DNA from: Oxalobacter sp.
GTDB lineage: Bacteria; Pseudomonadota; Gammaproteobacteria; Burkholderiales; Burkholderiaceae_D
DNA length: 64,000 bases
Reading direction: 5' to 3'
NCBI GenBank assembly: GCA_003605115.1
Contig: QZKY01000001.1
Coordinates: 1-64,000, forward strand
In this document: in pieces, positions 34,806 to 43,313 of the stretch
How the letters are laid out: the number at the start of each line of letters is the position of its first letter
Position numbering within the stretch: the stretch's first letter is position 1
Translations under genes and position numbers: made by a program
Notes under the pieces: generated by a model
The model's input: only the letters and a program-made list of their open reading frames with translations
What the model was told of the DNA's origin: nothing
The model's database searches: none

Positions 34806-35311
34806 TTCGTCACTCCGGAGCCCGAAGGCTCAATTCTTGCGCCGCACTCAACCAAAGGCGAATACGGCATGACCATAAACGTACGCGAGAACGAAGTGCT
34901 TGGGAGGGGAATTGCCAAAGTGTGCGAACAACAGCGCATGCGCATATTGCTGCAACGTGGCACGGATGAGACTGAAATGACTGCTGAACGTTACTACACG
35001 CGCGCAATGTGATTCAAAATGGATGAACCATTGAAAACAAATTCGCGTTCAGTGTGTCGTTATATATCGTATCCAACGAAAAAACGTTTCTAATACAGCA
35101 GTCGAACATCAAACCCATCAACCAGCAAGCATTCCAATTCATCGGGTGCTTGCCAGACTATATCCTTAATATCCAAACATTCTTGTTCCGCATCTCTGCG
35201 CTCTATCCGATTGCATCATGGGAGCAACCCTGACTGGCGCGAGGATGGTGCGTACACAATTTTCCATCGAATTCAATTTACAGGAGGCCGATGGAAACGC
35301 CTCGTTGTTCG
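34806..35311 (-). promoter_or_regulatory. Probable long rne leader and promoter region
   Basis: There is no credible gene in 34806-35377. On the minus strand TATAAT stands at 35323-35318, without a good -35 box. If it is the rne promoter, the leader is about 500 bases. Long structured leaders are known to mediate rne autoregulation in E. coli (about 360 bases). I did not fold the RNA. Confidence 0.35.
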
Positions 35312-35377
35312 GAGAGTATTATACCCTCTGATGTCGCCTTTGATTTATACTAACGACCTGCAAATTATATATTGAAA

Positions 35378-36406
35378 ATGAAGGACTTACAGAGAATTTC
35401 TCGGAAAGATGCTGAAAAACCACCATTGCGGAGCCATTCAGCGGCTCTGCCAGCGGTTCGGTTGATCACGATTTCAGAAGAAGAGGCCGGCCAGCGCATC
35501 GATAACTTCCTGTTGCGAATTTGCAAAGGCGTGCCGAAAAGCCATATTTACCGGATCCTGCGGTCGGGGGAGGTGCGCGTCAACAAAGGGCGAATCGATC
35601 AAACCTACCGTTTGGTGTCCGGTGATCAAGTTCGCATTCCCCCTGTTCGTACCGCGGAAAAATCGGCTCAATCATCCCCTAACCCCAAGGCGCTTAACTT
35701 CACTATTTTGTATGAAGACGAGCATTTGCTCGTTATCGACAAGCCCGCAGGGGTTGCCGTCCATGGCGGTTCCGGTATCAGTTATGGTGTCATCGAGCAA
35801 TTGCGTGCGCAACGCTCCGATGCCAAATTCCTGGAGCTGGTTCACAGGCTGGATCGTGAAACCTCTGGTGTCCTAGTGCTGGCCAAGAAGCGTTCTGCGC
35901 TTACCAAGCTGCACGAACAGGTTCGGGAAGGAACCGTCGATAAGCGCTACCTGACGCTGGTGCATGGTGACTGGAAAAACAAGCGGCAGCATGTGAAGCT
36001 TCCCCTGCACAAATATTCGACGGCAGAAGGGGAGCGCCGGGTTCGGGTGCAGGCGGGGGGGATGGAGTCCCACACGGTTTTCAACCTGTTGAAAAATTTT
36101 GACGAATATACATTACTCGAAGCGGAGTTAAAAACGGGGCGCACGCATCAAATCCGGGTGCACCTGGCATCGAGCGGATATGCCATTGCCGGGGACGACA
36201 AATACGGCGATTTTGCGTTAAATCGCGCGCTGCAAAAAACGGATGATAAACGCGGTGCTTTGAAGCGGATGTTTTTGCACGCCCACCACATCACCTTTAT
36301 TCACCCGGAAACAGGCAAGCCCATCACGATCAAGGCGCCGCTAGCGGAAGAATGTGATCGTTTCTTGCACAGTCTTAAAACATCCTCGACAACTGAGCAA
36401 GCTTAA
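35378..36406 (+). CDS. rluC: 23S rRNA pseudouridine synthase RluC
   Basis: 342 residues from ATG 35378; a TTG at 35372 is a possible alternative. S4 domain about 30-90 (QRIDNFLLRICKGVPKSHIYRILRSG), then the RluA-type catalytic domain with LVHRLDRETSGVLVLAKK (catalytic Asp in HRLDRET), KRYLTLVHG and ELKTGRTHQIRVHLA. It makes pseudouridines in 23S rRNA. It is divergent from rne and is followed 34 bases later by the HAD gene. Confidence 0.95.
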   Translation: MKDLQRISRKDAEKPPLRSHSAALPAVRLITISEEEAGQRIDNFLLRICKGVPKSHIYRILRSGEVRVNKGRIDQTYRLVSGDQVRIPPVRTAEKSAQSSPNPKALNFTILYEDEHLLVIDKPAGVAVHGGSGISYGVIEQLRAQRSDAKFLELVHRLDRETSGVLVLAKKRSALTKLHEQVREGTVDKRYLTLVHGDWKNKRQHVKLPLHKYSTAEGERRVRVQAGGMESHTVFNLLKNFDEYTLLEAELKTGRTHQIRVHLASSGYAIAGDDKYGDFALNRALQKTDDKRGALKRMFLHAHHITFIHPETGKPITIKAPLAEECDRFLHSLKTSSTTEQA

Positions 36407-36440
36407 ACAAAGAAAGCGACTGCACCGGCAGTCAGAGATT

Positions 36441-37100
36441 ATGGCAAAAAAACAGTTTGATTTAATTGTGTTTGATTGGGACGGCACCCTGATGGACAGT
36501 ACGGCGGCCATCGTGAATGCCATTCAGGCTTCAGCCCGTGATCTGGGTTTGCCAATACCGGATCGACAATCCGCCGCTTATGTTATCGGCCTCGGTTTGC
36601 AGGAAGCGATGCGCGTGGCAATGCCCGACATTGATCCGGCGTTTTACCCCAAAGTCGTTGAGCGTTATCGGTATCATTACCTGAGCAAGGATCGCGAGCT
36701 GGTACTTTTCGAGGGCGTACGAGAGATGGTGACCGATCTTTCGCAACGCGGCTACACGCTGGCTGTCGCAACGGGCAAAAGCCGCGCAGGCTTGAATCGC
36801 GCCTTTGCGGATTCGCGCCTTGGTTCCTTGTTTCAATCTTCCCGCTGTGCCGATGAAACCTTTTCAAAGCCACATCCCGCCATGCTGCAGGAATTGACAG
36901 GGGAGCTCGGCCACGACATGCGGCGAACCGTCATGATTGGCGACACCACGCATGACCTGCAAATGGCCTTGAATGCCGGCGCATCCAGCATCGCCGTTCA
37001 TTATGGCGCGCATCCGCCGGAATCATTGCGAGCATTGAATCCGTTGTATGCTGCCGATTCGGTCGCGCAATTACATACTTGGCTTCTCGAAAACGCCTGA
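36441..37100 (+). CDS. HAD-family hydrolase (phosphoglycolate phosphatase-like)
   Basis: 219 residues from ATG 36441 (MAKKQFDLIVFDWDGTLMDS). HAD motif I DWDGTL, motif II in LAVATGKSR, motif III lysine in ADETFSKPHP and motif IV in VMIGDTTHDLQMALNAG, with a helical cap (type C1). Substrate unproven. Between rluC and sppA on the same strand with short gaps, a common arrangement in betaproteobacteria. Confidence 0.92.
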   Translation: MAKKQFDLIVFDWDGTLMDSTAAIVNAIQASARDLGLPIPDRQSAAYVIGLGLQEAMRVAMPDIDPAFYPKVVERYRYHYLSKDRELVLFEGVREMVTDLSQRGYTLAVATGKSRAGLNRAFADSRLGSLFQSSRCADETFSKPHPAMLQELTGELGHDMRRTVMIGDTTHDLQMALNAGASSIAVHYGAHPPESLRALNPLYAADSVAQLHTWLLENA

Positions 37101-37123
37101 CCCCCTAACTTTTTTGGTGCCGA

Positions 37124-38113
37124 ATGAGTGAACAAGACAAAGACAAGACTTCAGAAACGGTCAAAAACCTCAGTAACAATCCAAACTGGGAACGCGAAAC
37201 CCTGGAAAAGCTGGCTTTTTCGGCGCTGAAAGAACAGCGTGCCAAGCGGCGTTGGGGAATCTTTTTCAAAAGCCTTTATTTGGCCATGTTTGTTTTTATC
37301 TTCTGGCAAGCGTTTGATATGGGCGAGAAAGACGGGGATTCGGTAAGCAAGCATACCGCCGTGATCGAAATCGATGGTGTCATCGATTCTTCCAAAAACA
37401 GTGCAGAAAAATCGGTTATTCCGGCTTTGAACAGAGCCTTTTCTGACAAGGGATCGGTTGGCGTTATCTTGCGTATCAACAGCCCGGGCGGCAGTCCGGT
37501 TCAGGCAGGGATGATTAACGATGAAATCGTGCGTCTGCGGCAGCAGTATCCTGAAAAACCTGTGTACGTCGTGGTGCATGAAATCTGCGCCTCCGGCGCC
37601 TATTATGTGGCTGCAGCGGCAGACAAAATTTATGTGAACAAAGCCAGCATTGTTGGTTCCATTGGTGTCTTGATCAACGGTTTTGGATTCACGGGTGCGA
37701 TGGAAAAATTGGGGATTGAGCGCCGCCTGATGGTTGCCGGCAGCAACAAAGGCTTCATGGATCCCTTCAGTCCGCAGTCCGAAAAACACAAAGCTTACGC
37801 TCAAAAGATGCTCAACGAGGTACACGATCAATTCATTCAGGTGGTTCGAAAAGGTCGTGGCAATCGTTTGAAAGAAACCCCGGAAACCTTTTCCGGTCTT
37901 TTCTGGAGTGGCGCCAAGGCCGTCGAAATGGGCTTGGCGGACGATTATGGAACTGTTGATTCCGTCGCGCGTGATGTCTTGAAGGCGGAAGATACCGTTG
38001 ACTATACCGAGCGCGATAGCCTGCGCGACAAGGTTTTGAAGAATTTTGGTGCATCGGTGGGGGAAGGCGCGGTCAAATCAGCGACGGATTGGTCGTCGGC
38101 TGTTTTAAAGTAA
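37124..38113 (+). CDS. sppA: Signal peptide peptidase SppA-type protease (S49)
   Basis: 329 residues, the single-domain form. One N-terminal membrane helix (FFKSLYLAMFVFIFWQAF, about 48-65), then the S49 domain with RINSPGGSPVQAG. Ser157 in ICASGAYYVAAAADKI is the expected nucleophile and Lys209 in GSNKGFMDPFSP the expected general base. It digests cleaved signal peptides in the inner membrane. Last gene of the rluC-HAD-sppA group. Confidence 0.92.
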   Translation: MSEQDKDKTSETVKNLSNNPNWERETLEKLAFSALKEQRAKRRWGIFFKSLYLAMFVFIFWQAFDMGEKDGDSVSKHTAVIEIDGVIDSSKNSAEKSVIPALNRAFSDKGSVGVILRINSPGGSPVQAGMINDEIVRLRQQYPEKPVYVVVHEICASGAYYVAAAADKIYVNKASIVGSIGVLINGFGFTGAMEKLGIERRLMVAGSNKGFMDPFSPQSEKHKAYAQKMLNEVHDQFIQVVRKGRGNRLKETPETFSGLFWSGAKAVEMGLADDYGTVDSVARDVLKAEDTVDYTERDSLRDKVLKNFGASVGEGAVKSATDWSSAVLK

Positions 38114-38252
38114 AAATGACTTTAAGAATAAAACCCAATCCATTGATTTTTAATTGAAAACATAAAACAACAAGCGCTCATCGGATCAGACTTTTGCCGT
38201 TTGTTTGAATCGAAAGCTCGAGGGAGCCCTAATAACACCACCTTTATTTTCG

Positions 38253-38268
38253 CATAATTTGCATTATG
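38253..38268. promoter_or_regulatory. Palindrome in gap after sppA
   Basis: CATAAT-TTGC-ATTATG, perfect 6-base arms, 130 bases upstream of the small gene at 38399. The rest of 38114-38398 is AT-rich and shows no gene. Confidence 0.3.
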
Positions 38269-38398
38269 TAAAATGGCATATTGAAGCTGCTAGGTGGATT
38301 TGAAGGGTTTTTACTGGCACAATCCACCCCCTTACCTACTTACACAGGCCGACGTCGAAAGCTCGGCGTCGTGCGTGATTTTGTTGAAGATCCCGAAC

Positions 38399-38590
38399 AT
38401 GAATGAATTACTCACCGAAGGCGATATTCAGTGGCTGGCAAAAATCCTGGCCATGATCCCCGCTTTGTCTATCCCGCCTGACAGCCTCGAAAGGCTGCAA
38501 ACCCAGGCACTTATCGAGCAAACTCCCATTGGATGGCAAGCCACGGAAAAAGGCGTTCTTACGATTATTAGCTGGAAGTCGCCTGAGTAA
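38399..38590 (+). CDS. Small hypothetical protein
   Basis: 63 residues from ATG 38399 (MNELLTEGDIQWLAKIL). Only weak ribosome-site likeness. Composition and codon use look natural (ALSIPPDSLERLQTQALIEQ, GWQATEKGVLTIISWKSP) and suggest a small helical protein with a C-terminal beta hairpin. Family not recognised. It lies just upstream of the LexA-controlled promoter. Confidence 0.45.
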   Translation: MNELLTEGDIQWLAKILAMIPALSIPPDSLERLQTQALIEQTPIGWQATEKGVLTIISWKSPE

Positions 38591-38625
38591 GGTCGGAATA
38601 GCCCCTGAGGAAAATCCCGTCACGC

Positions 38626-38654
38626 TTGACTACTGTATTTATATACAGTATCCT
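38626..38654 (+). promoter_or_regulatory. Sigma-70 promoter overlapping the LexA box
   Basis: TTGACT (38626-38631), 17 bases, TATCCT (38649-38654). Nearly the whole spacer is taken by the LexA box, the usual design of an SOS promoter. Confidence 0.75.
38631..38650. promoter_or_regulatory. LexA (SOS) box
   Basis: TACTGTATTTATATACAGTA differs in one base from the ideal TACTGTATATATATACAGTA and keeps CTGT-N8-ACAG. It overlaps a sigma-70 promoter and lies 48 bases before the ATG at 38699. Confidence 0.88.
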
Positions 38655-38698
38655 TTCACCACTCGTCCGAGATTGTTTGGTGAAAAGGAGGTGTTTCA

Positions 38699-38965
38699 AT
38701 GAAAGCGAAAGACTTGATGAAGCTGCTGCAGACCTTGCCGGCAGATGTGGAAATTGTGATTGGCGATCCGGGTTGCGGCATGTTCTGGAACCCCGTTGTC
38801 AGTGAAAAACGGGCATTCACCGGCTGGAAAGTTGCAGAGGATTGGGCCGAGCAACAAATCCGCCACGTCAACATCTTTGCCCTGCTCCCCCCCACGCATT
38901 CCCGAAAGACTGCTGCTCCGTACGATAAAGCGAGCGCAGTTGAGATGCGGGCTGTGTGCCTTTAA
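38699..38965 (+). CDS. SOS-controlled small protein A (unknown)
   Basis: 88 residues with AAGGAGG before the ATG. MKAKDLMKLLQTLPADVEIVIGD resembles the start of many small phage and plasmid proteins of unknown role (K-DL--LQ-LP-D--V). The middle has tryptophans (GMFWNPVV, TGWKVAEDWAEQQI) and two cysteines. No signal or membrane segment. A LexA box and promoter directly upstream indicate DNA-damage induction. The next small gene follows after 13 bases. Confidence 0.72.
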   Translation: MKAKDLMKLLQTLPADVEIVIGDPGCGMFWNPVVSEKRAFTGWKVAEDWAEQQIRHVNIFALLPPTHSRKTAAPYDKASAVEMRAVCL

Positions 38966-38978
38966 GCCGGGGGAAAAC

Positions 38979-39200
38979 ATGACAGTCGAACTGTTTAGCC
39001 CCTGGGGTCTCCAGAAAGGCAGGCTTTCTGCGCGCGCAGACGGTTATCAAATCAGCGCGGTTTTGGGTGAATACGGCATTTGGTATACCGGTAAAGATGT
39101 AAAACAGCTTGAACAAGCCTTTCACCGTGCTTGCAGGAGAGCCATCTTGAGACGCCTCTTGCCTTTTTTGACGCCGCCCCCCGGACGTCTGGCCGTATAA
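38979..39200 (+). CDS. SOS-controlled small protein B (unknown)
   Basis: 73 residues from ATG 38979 (MTVELFSPWGLQKGRLSARA), with GGGGGA upstream. A longer in-frame reading back to 38760 overlaps gene A and lacks a start signal. The first 45 residues look beta-rich; the C-terminus is basic (HRACRRAILRRLLPFL). Family not recognised. Presumably transcribed with gene A from the LexA-controlled promoter. Confidence 0.6.
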   Translation: MTVELFSPWGLQKGRLSARADGYQISAVLGEYGIWYTGKDVKQLEQAFHRACRRAILRRLLPFLTPPPGRLAV

Positions 39201-39225
39201 GCTCACTCCCCGTCCTCAGCCTGAC

Positions 39226-39273
39226 GATGTGGCGCAAACAAAGGCAGAAAATTTGTTTGCGCCGTGCCACATC
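39226..39273. repeat. Long perfect inverted repeat
   Basis: GGCGCAAACAAA (39231-39242) and TTTGTTTGCGCC (39252-39263) with a 9-base loop; outer arms GATGTGG and CCACATC extend it. It stands 26 bases after the SOS cassette. No T-run follows, so it may terminate weakly, protect RNA ends or be a DNA site. Confidence 0.6.
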
Positions 39274-39346
39274 CTCTTCGCCTTGTTGACACTGACAGAA
39301 GCCGTAAGGTAGCCTTGATCACCCATTCATGGACACAAGGTTTGTA

Positions 39347-41080
39347 ATGTCTGCTGGCATACGGAAACACTTCCTTCAATACGCAAACTTGTGCTGCGCT
39401 TTTTGGGGCGTACTGCTTATTGCAGGATGTGCCTCGGGGCCAACCCAGCAAGCCTTGCAAGCCAGCAAAGAAACGTTCAAGGCAGGCGATGTCAAGCGAT
39501 CGCTACAAGGCTTTGAAAGCGCTTACCGATCTCAAAGCAACAAAGACACCCCCTATTACCTTGAAAAAGGATACTTGCTCAGATTGTTGGGTGACGAAAG
39601 CTTGAGCCAAAGTTCTCTCACGCTTTTGGAGGCGGACAAAGTTGTCAGCGATTGGGAAGCGCAAGCCAGAACCGATCTCGCCAGAAGTTCGCTGGATTTC
39701 ATGAATTACTTTTTTTCATTCATCCAATCCAGCGCCACGTATGAACTGAAAGATTTTGAAAAAAGCATGTTGAGTTACACCCTGGCGGTGAACCACGTGC
39801 TGGCCGGACGCATGGATCTGGCTGGTGTTGAAGCCAGAAAAATGGCGCAACGCGAAAAACTGATTGAAGCCTTGCATGAAAAGAAAATCACCGCATTGCG
39901 CGCCAAGAAAGAACAGGGAGATTCCGGGGCGACCTCCAGAGTAGAAGATATTAAAGGCTACCCTATCCATGTCATCCGATCCCCTGAAATCAATGCGCTG
40001 AAAAACGCTTACCAGAGTGCGGCCGCACATTATCTCGCCGGATTTATTTTTGAAAGTCAGGGTGAAAAAGGCTTGGCGGCGGCGGGTTACAGGTTGGCCG
40101 CTGAACTCAAACCGGATGTCAAACTGTTCCGGGAAAGTCTGGGCAAGCTGGACGCTTCTTCCCTGGATAACGGTTCCTACGCTGACACCCTAATCATCGT
40201 GGAAACCGGACACGTCCCTCGCGTTTACTCCCAAAAGCTGACTTACCCCATTCCCACCATGCGCGGTTACCGACTGGTCACGGTACGCCTTCCCGTCATT
40301 GATGCTTATCAGTCCTTCTTTCAGGTAAATAATCTTCAGGTAGGCGACAAAGCCGTTAATCTTGTACAAGCAACGAACCTGGACACCATGGTGCGCAGGC
40401 AACTCAAGGATGAGATGCCCGGCTACCTGCTGAAAGCCACCACGCAAGCCATTTCCCAGGTTGTGGCACAGGAAGTGGCTTATCATGCGGGCAAAGCCGG
40501 GATGAGCAAAGGAAATAGAAACGATGGCGCGGCGGCGGCAGCCATGGTTGGATCATTGGCGGCGCTGGCTGCCGGTGCGGCCATGTCTGCGGGAGATGTC
40601 GATGTCCGTGCGTGGACAACCTTGCCGGGCGCCATTTATATAGGAAGACGACGCTTCGAAAAGGGTGAGAAGAAAATCGTCATTCCTTCCCCGGCAGGCA
40701 CCAGCGGAGCAAACGTCGTTCTCAAAAAGGATTATGAACTTGTTTACGTTCGAGTTTTGGGTAACGGTGCCATCGTTTTAAACGGCGCACCTTCGGACGT
40801 GACGCGCGCTTACCTTAAAATGCCTCAGGCGAGCAAACCCGAATCAGCACCGGCCATCTTGTCCGGCTTCTCTTTTTCGGACAATTTGGCCGAGCGGAAG
40901 GTGGAAAGTGGCAAAACCGAGAGCCTCGCCCCTCAATCGACCGAAAAACAAGTAACAGAAAAAGACAACAGCACACCAAAAAAAGTAAACTGCCAGAATA
41001 GTTCGGGATTCAATAAATTCATGGGCTTGTTTGGCGGCAAGAAAGAAGCCCCTTCCGACAAGGAAGGTGATTGCGAATAA
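39347..41080 (+). CDS. COG3014-type lipoprotein
   Basis: 577 residues from ATG 39347; an in-frame ATG at 39329 is possible. Signal with lipobox IAGC. TPR-like helical N-terminal half (TFKAGDVKRSLQGFESAYRS, YYLEKGYLLRLLGDESL), a GAAAAAMVGSLAALAAGAAMS stretch of membrane-helix character near 405-425, and a beta-rich C-terminal part. COG3014 proteins are known from gene order beside ycfL and lpoB. It probably supports outer-membrane activation of peptidoglycan synthesis; that is inferred from its neighbours only. Confidence 0.8.
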   Translation: MSAGIRKHFLQYANLCCAFWGVLLIAGCASGPTQQALQASKETFKAGDVKRSLQGFESAYRSQSNKDTPYYLEKGYLLRLLGDESLSQSSLTLLEADKVVSDWEAQARTDLARSSLDFMNYFFSFIQSSATYELKDFEKSMLSYTLAVNHVLAGRMDLAGVEARKMAQREKLIEALHEKKITALRAKKEQGDSGATSRVEDIKGYPIHVIRSPEINALKNAYQSAAAHYLAGFIFESQGEKGLAAAGYRLAAELKPDVKLFRESLGKLDASSLDNGSYADTLIIVETGHVPRVYSQKLTYPIPTMRGYRLVTVRLPVIDAYQSFFQVNNLQVGDKAVNLVQATNLDTMVRRQLKDEMPGYLLKATTQAISQVVAQEVAYHAGKAGMSKGNRNDGAAAAAMVGSLAALAAGAAMSAGDVDVRAWTTLPGAIYIGRRRFEKGEKKIVIPSPAGTSGANVVLKKDYELVYVRVLGNGAIVLNGAPSDVTRAYLKMPQASKPESAPAILSGFSFSDNLAERKVESGKTESLAPQSTEKQVTEKDNSTPKKVNCQNSSGFNKFMGLFGGKKEAPSDKEGDCE

Positions 41081-41121
41081 GATTCATGAAACAGCCCTGC
41101 TTATTCTTTAAGGAGAAAGTC

Positions 41122-41517
41122 ATGCTGAAAAAAATGCCTGGTTTGATCAAAGTATTGCGCGCCAAACATAAATTGTTCGTGTTGGGTGCCGTCATGTTCG
41201 GCTTGGTGGCTTGCAGTTCCACCCCGACTATTGACGAAATGACGGTGCGCATGCGCGATACGGACGCCGTCAAAGTTACCGACATGCGCAGCATTGTCGC
41301 GGGAGGTCTCTTGACCGCGCAGGTAACCGTCAAAAACAAGGGCGCCAAAAAGCCCGTTTATTATCGATTCAGATGGGTGAACAAAGTTGGCATGCAGATC
41401 GGCGGAGAAGAAGCCTGGAAACCGCTGACGATTGGCACGGATCAATCTGGCGTGCTGACCGGCATCGCCCCCCATCCGTCTGTCACGGATTTCAAATTTG
41501 AACTGTCATCTGACTAA
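41122..41517 (+). CDS. YcfL-like lipoprotein (DUF1425)
   Basis: 131 residues from ATG 41122, with AAGGAG 7 bases upstream; the in-frame start at 41071 overlaps the previous gene and is rejected. Lipobox VACS (FGLVACSS). The beta-sandwich part (AGGLLTAQVTVKNKG, YYRFRWVNKVGMQIG, WKPLTIG) matches the DUF1425/YcfL pattern. In enterobacteria ycfL precedes lpoB, as here. Confidence 0.85.
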   Translation: MLKKMPGLIKVLRAKHKLFVLGAVMFGLVACSSTPTIDEMTVRMRDTDAVKVTDMRSIVAGGLLTAQVTVKNKGAKKPVYYRFRWVNKVGMQIGGEEAWKPLTIGTDQSGVLTGIAPHPSVTDFKFELSSD

Positions 41518-41533
41518 GGGATAGGAAATGATC

Positions 41534-42127
41534 ATGAAAACTTCTACGTTACAAAAAGCATTCTTTGGAATTTTGTGCGCCGCATTCCTGTTGCTGCAAG
41601 CTTGTTCGAGCCCGACGGTTCGCTATGGCGACTCAAAAGCAGTAGAAACCGTCACGGCAGACTTTGGTTCCTCTGACTTGCAGCAAATCGCTGAATCCAT
41701 GGCGCGCTCCATGCTCCAATCGGCCGTCATCAGCGAATCCCGCGACCGACCGACCGTGACGGTGGCTGAAGTGAAAAACAAAACGACCGAATATATCGAC
41801 ACGCGCGTCATCACAGACAAAATTCGCACCCAGATGACCAAAAGCGGCCGCGTTCGTTTTGCTGTCAACATCAATGAAATGCAATCCCAAGTGGACGAGT
41901 TGAAGCGCCAAAACCAATCCGGCCTCTACGCTACTCAAACGCGCAGCAAAATGGGTAGCATGCAGGCCGCCAAATATCGGGTTGAAGGAGCCATCAGTTC
42001 CATCGTCAAACAAACCAAAGACGTGAAAGATGTGTTCTATATCTTTGATTTGCGTCTGATCGATACCGAAACCGGCCTCGTGGAGTGGGCAGACGAAAAA
42101 GAAATTCGCAAAACGGCGACGCGTTAA
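41534..42127 (+). CDS. lpoB: Penicillin-binding protein activator LpoB-like lipoprotein
   Basis: 197 residues from ATG 41534, which has AGGA at better spacing than the ATG at 41528. Lipobox LQAC. The LpoB fold is shown by SSDLQQIAESMARSML, TVTVAEVKNKTTEYIDTRVI, YRVEGAISSIVKQ and FYIFDLRLIDTETGLVEWAD. E. coli LpoB spans the periplasm from the outer membrane to activate PBP1b. The linker between Cys and domain is short. Third gene of the operon. Confidence 0.88.
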   Translation: MKTSTLQKAFFGILCAAFLLLQACSSPTVRYGDSKAVETVTADFGSSDLQQIAESMARSMLQSAVISESRDRPTVTVAEVKNKTTEYIDTRVITDKIRTQMTKSGRVRFAVNINEMQSQVDELKRQNQSGLYATQTRSKMGSMQAAKYRVEGAISSIVKQTKDVKDVFYIFDLRLIDTETGLVEWADEKEIRKTATR

Positions 42128-42151
42128 AAACTTTTGAGAACGGAGCACGAT

Positions 42152-43222
42152 ATGTTGAGATCTTCAGAAAGCGATTTTTCCGTCGTTCGCAAGAAAATTC
42201 TGCAAGTATCGTCGGTCATGGGGTTCGCCCTGATCGTGGGGCAAGCCCAGGTGTGCTATGGACAGGATTCCCAGCCCGCCCCCGCGCCAGCAGCCCCGAT
42301 TGTCAGTACGCCCGTAAGCACGCCTGCTGCCACGACCAACGCACCCGCCCCTGCCGTCGTGCCCAAACTCCCCAACGCGGTGGCCATACTGGATTTGGGT
42401 ATCCGGCAAGAACACCAGGATTTTTTTTACGACGAAAAGCAAGCTGGCAAATCGTCTTACAGTAAAAAAAGGCCGCCGGGTGTCGCTGCGCCGGGGGCTG
42501 AGGGAGGTATGGGAGGCACCTCAGATGAAAGCTCACTGTCAGAATCCTCTTACTCCAAACAATATGGGCACAAGACCAGGGTGTCCTATAAAGAGATCAA
42601 AGGTTTGATGGTGGATGTCCGCAGCGCCTTGCGGAATGCTGGATATACCGTCATCCGCCCCAAAGGCATGATGGCCAAAAAAATGGCGGCTGGCGAACTG
42701 ACGACGGTGAATGAGCGCATTTCTGCGGGCGATTTCGGTAATGCACAATACGTCATGATCCCCAGTGTCGTCGATGCTTCGGTTCGTGAGACTCAGGAAG
42801 CCATCCAGGGAACCTCGGATTACAACAACAAATTCGAAATGAACCTGACCGTGGAATTCACGATGGTGAACACGGATACCCAGGCTGTCGTCGCTTCTTT
42901 TAACGCATCGGGTTCAGGTTCTGACGCGTATTTGGGCAAGGCACATGTCAAACATGTTCCCGACATTGCCCGCGCCAAGCGCGAAATGCTCACAAGTTTT
43001 GGGGCAGACGCCAGAAAGAAACTGATGGAGCAACTCCCTAAACCGGGTGCTGACGGCATCATTGTCGAGCCCAAACCTGGAACAGCGACTTCTGGTTCGT
43101 TTTCTGACGGTGATCCCAAAACACTGAAAGTGTACCGGGTCACTGAAAGCGAAAAGACCACCGACAAGGATGGCGCTTCTTCAGAAAAGACAAAAGAAGA
43201 GATGCGCATCTATCGAAAATAA
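42152..43222 (+). CDS. Secreted CsgG/LpoB-like hypothetical protein
   Basis: 356 residues from ATG 42152, with CGGAG 7 bases upstream. The N-terminal hydrophobic segment (VMGFALIVGQAQVCYGQ) looks like a signal, followed by a Pro/Ala-rich linker. The body has LpoB/CsgG-like features (VAILDLGIRQ, KGLMVDVRSALRNAGYTVIR, YVMIPSVVDASV, NLTVEFTMVNTDTQAVVASF). It may be a second activator-like protein; the linker and the glycine-rich insert (GGMGGTSDE) set it apart. Last gene of the lipoprotein operon, 24 bases after lpoB. Confidence 0.7.
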   Translation: MLRSSESDFSVVRKKILQVSSVMGFALIVGQAQVCYGQDSQPAPAPAAPIVSTPVSTPAATTNAPAPAVVPKLPNAVAILDLGIRQEHQDFFYDEKQAGKSSYSKKRPPGVAAPGAEGGMGGTSDESSLSESSYSKQYGHKTRVSYKEIKGLMVDVRSALRNAGYTVIRPKGMMAKKMAAGELTTVNERISAGDFGNAQYVMIPSVVDASVRETQEAIQGTSDYNNKFEMNLTVEFTMVNTDTQAVVASFNASGSGSDAYLGKAHVKHVPDIARAKREMLTSFGADARKKLMEQLPKPGADGIIVEPKPGTATSGSFSDGDPKTLKVYRVTESEKTTDKDGASSEKTKEEMRIYRK

Positions 43223-43229
43223 GCCCTTT

Positions 43230-43260
43230 GCTTGCGGGCGCATACTCCCCACCCGCAAGC
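43230..43260 (+). terminator. Hairpin 1 after lipoprotein operon
   Basis: GCTTGCGGG, 13-base loop, CCCGCAAGC, 7 bases after the stop codon at 43222. No T-run follows. Its arms share GCTTGCGG and CCGCAAGC with the next hairpin, so alternative pairings exist. Confidence 0.55.
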
Positions 43261-43313
43261 GAATAGTGCAAAAAACCATCACACAAAAGACTTTATGCAA
43301 CATTCAATATCCG

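Noticed and set aside
34500-35012. 170-residue plus-strand ORF over the rne start
   Set aside because: It is mostly antisense to the strongly conserved S1 domain of rne and has no recognisable domain.
38760-39200. 146-residue reading of the second SOS gene
   Set aside because: Its first 73 codons lie out of frame over the first SOS gene and have no start signal; the ATG at 38979 fits better.
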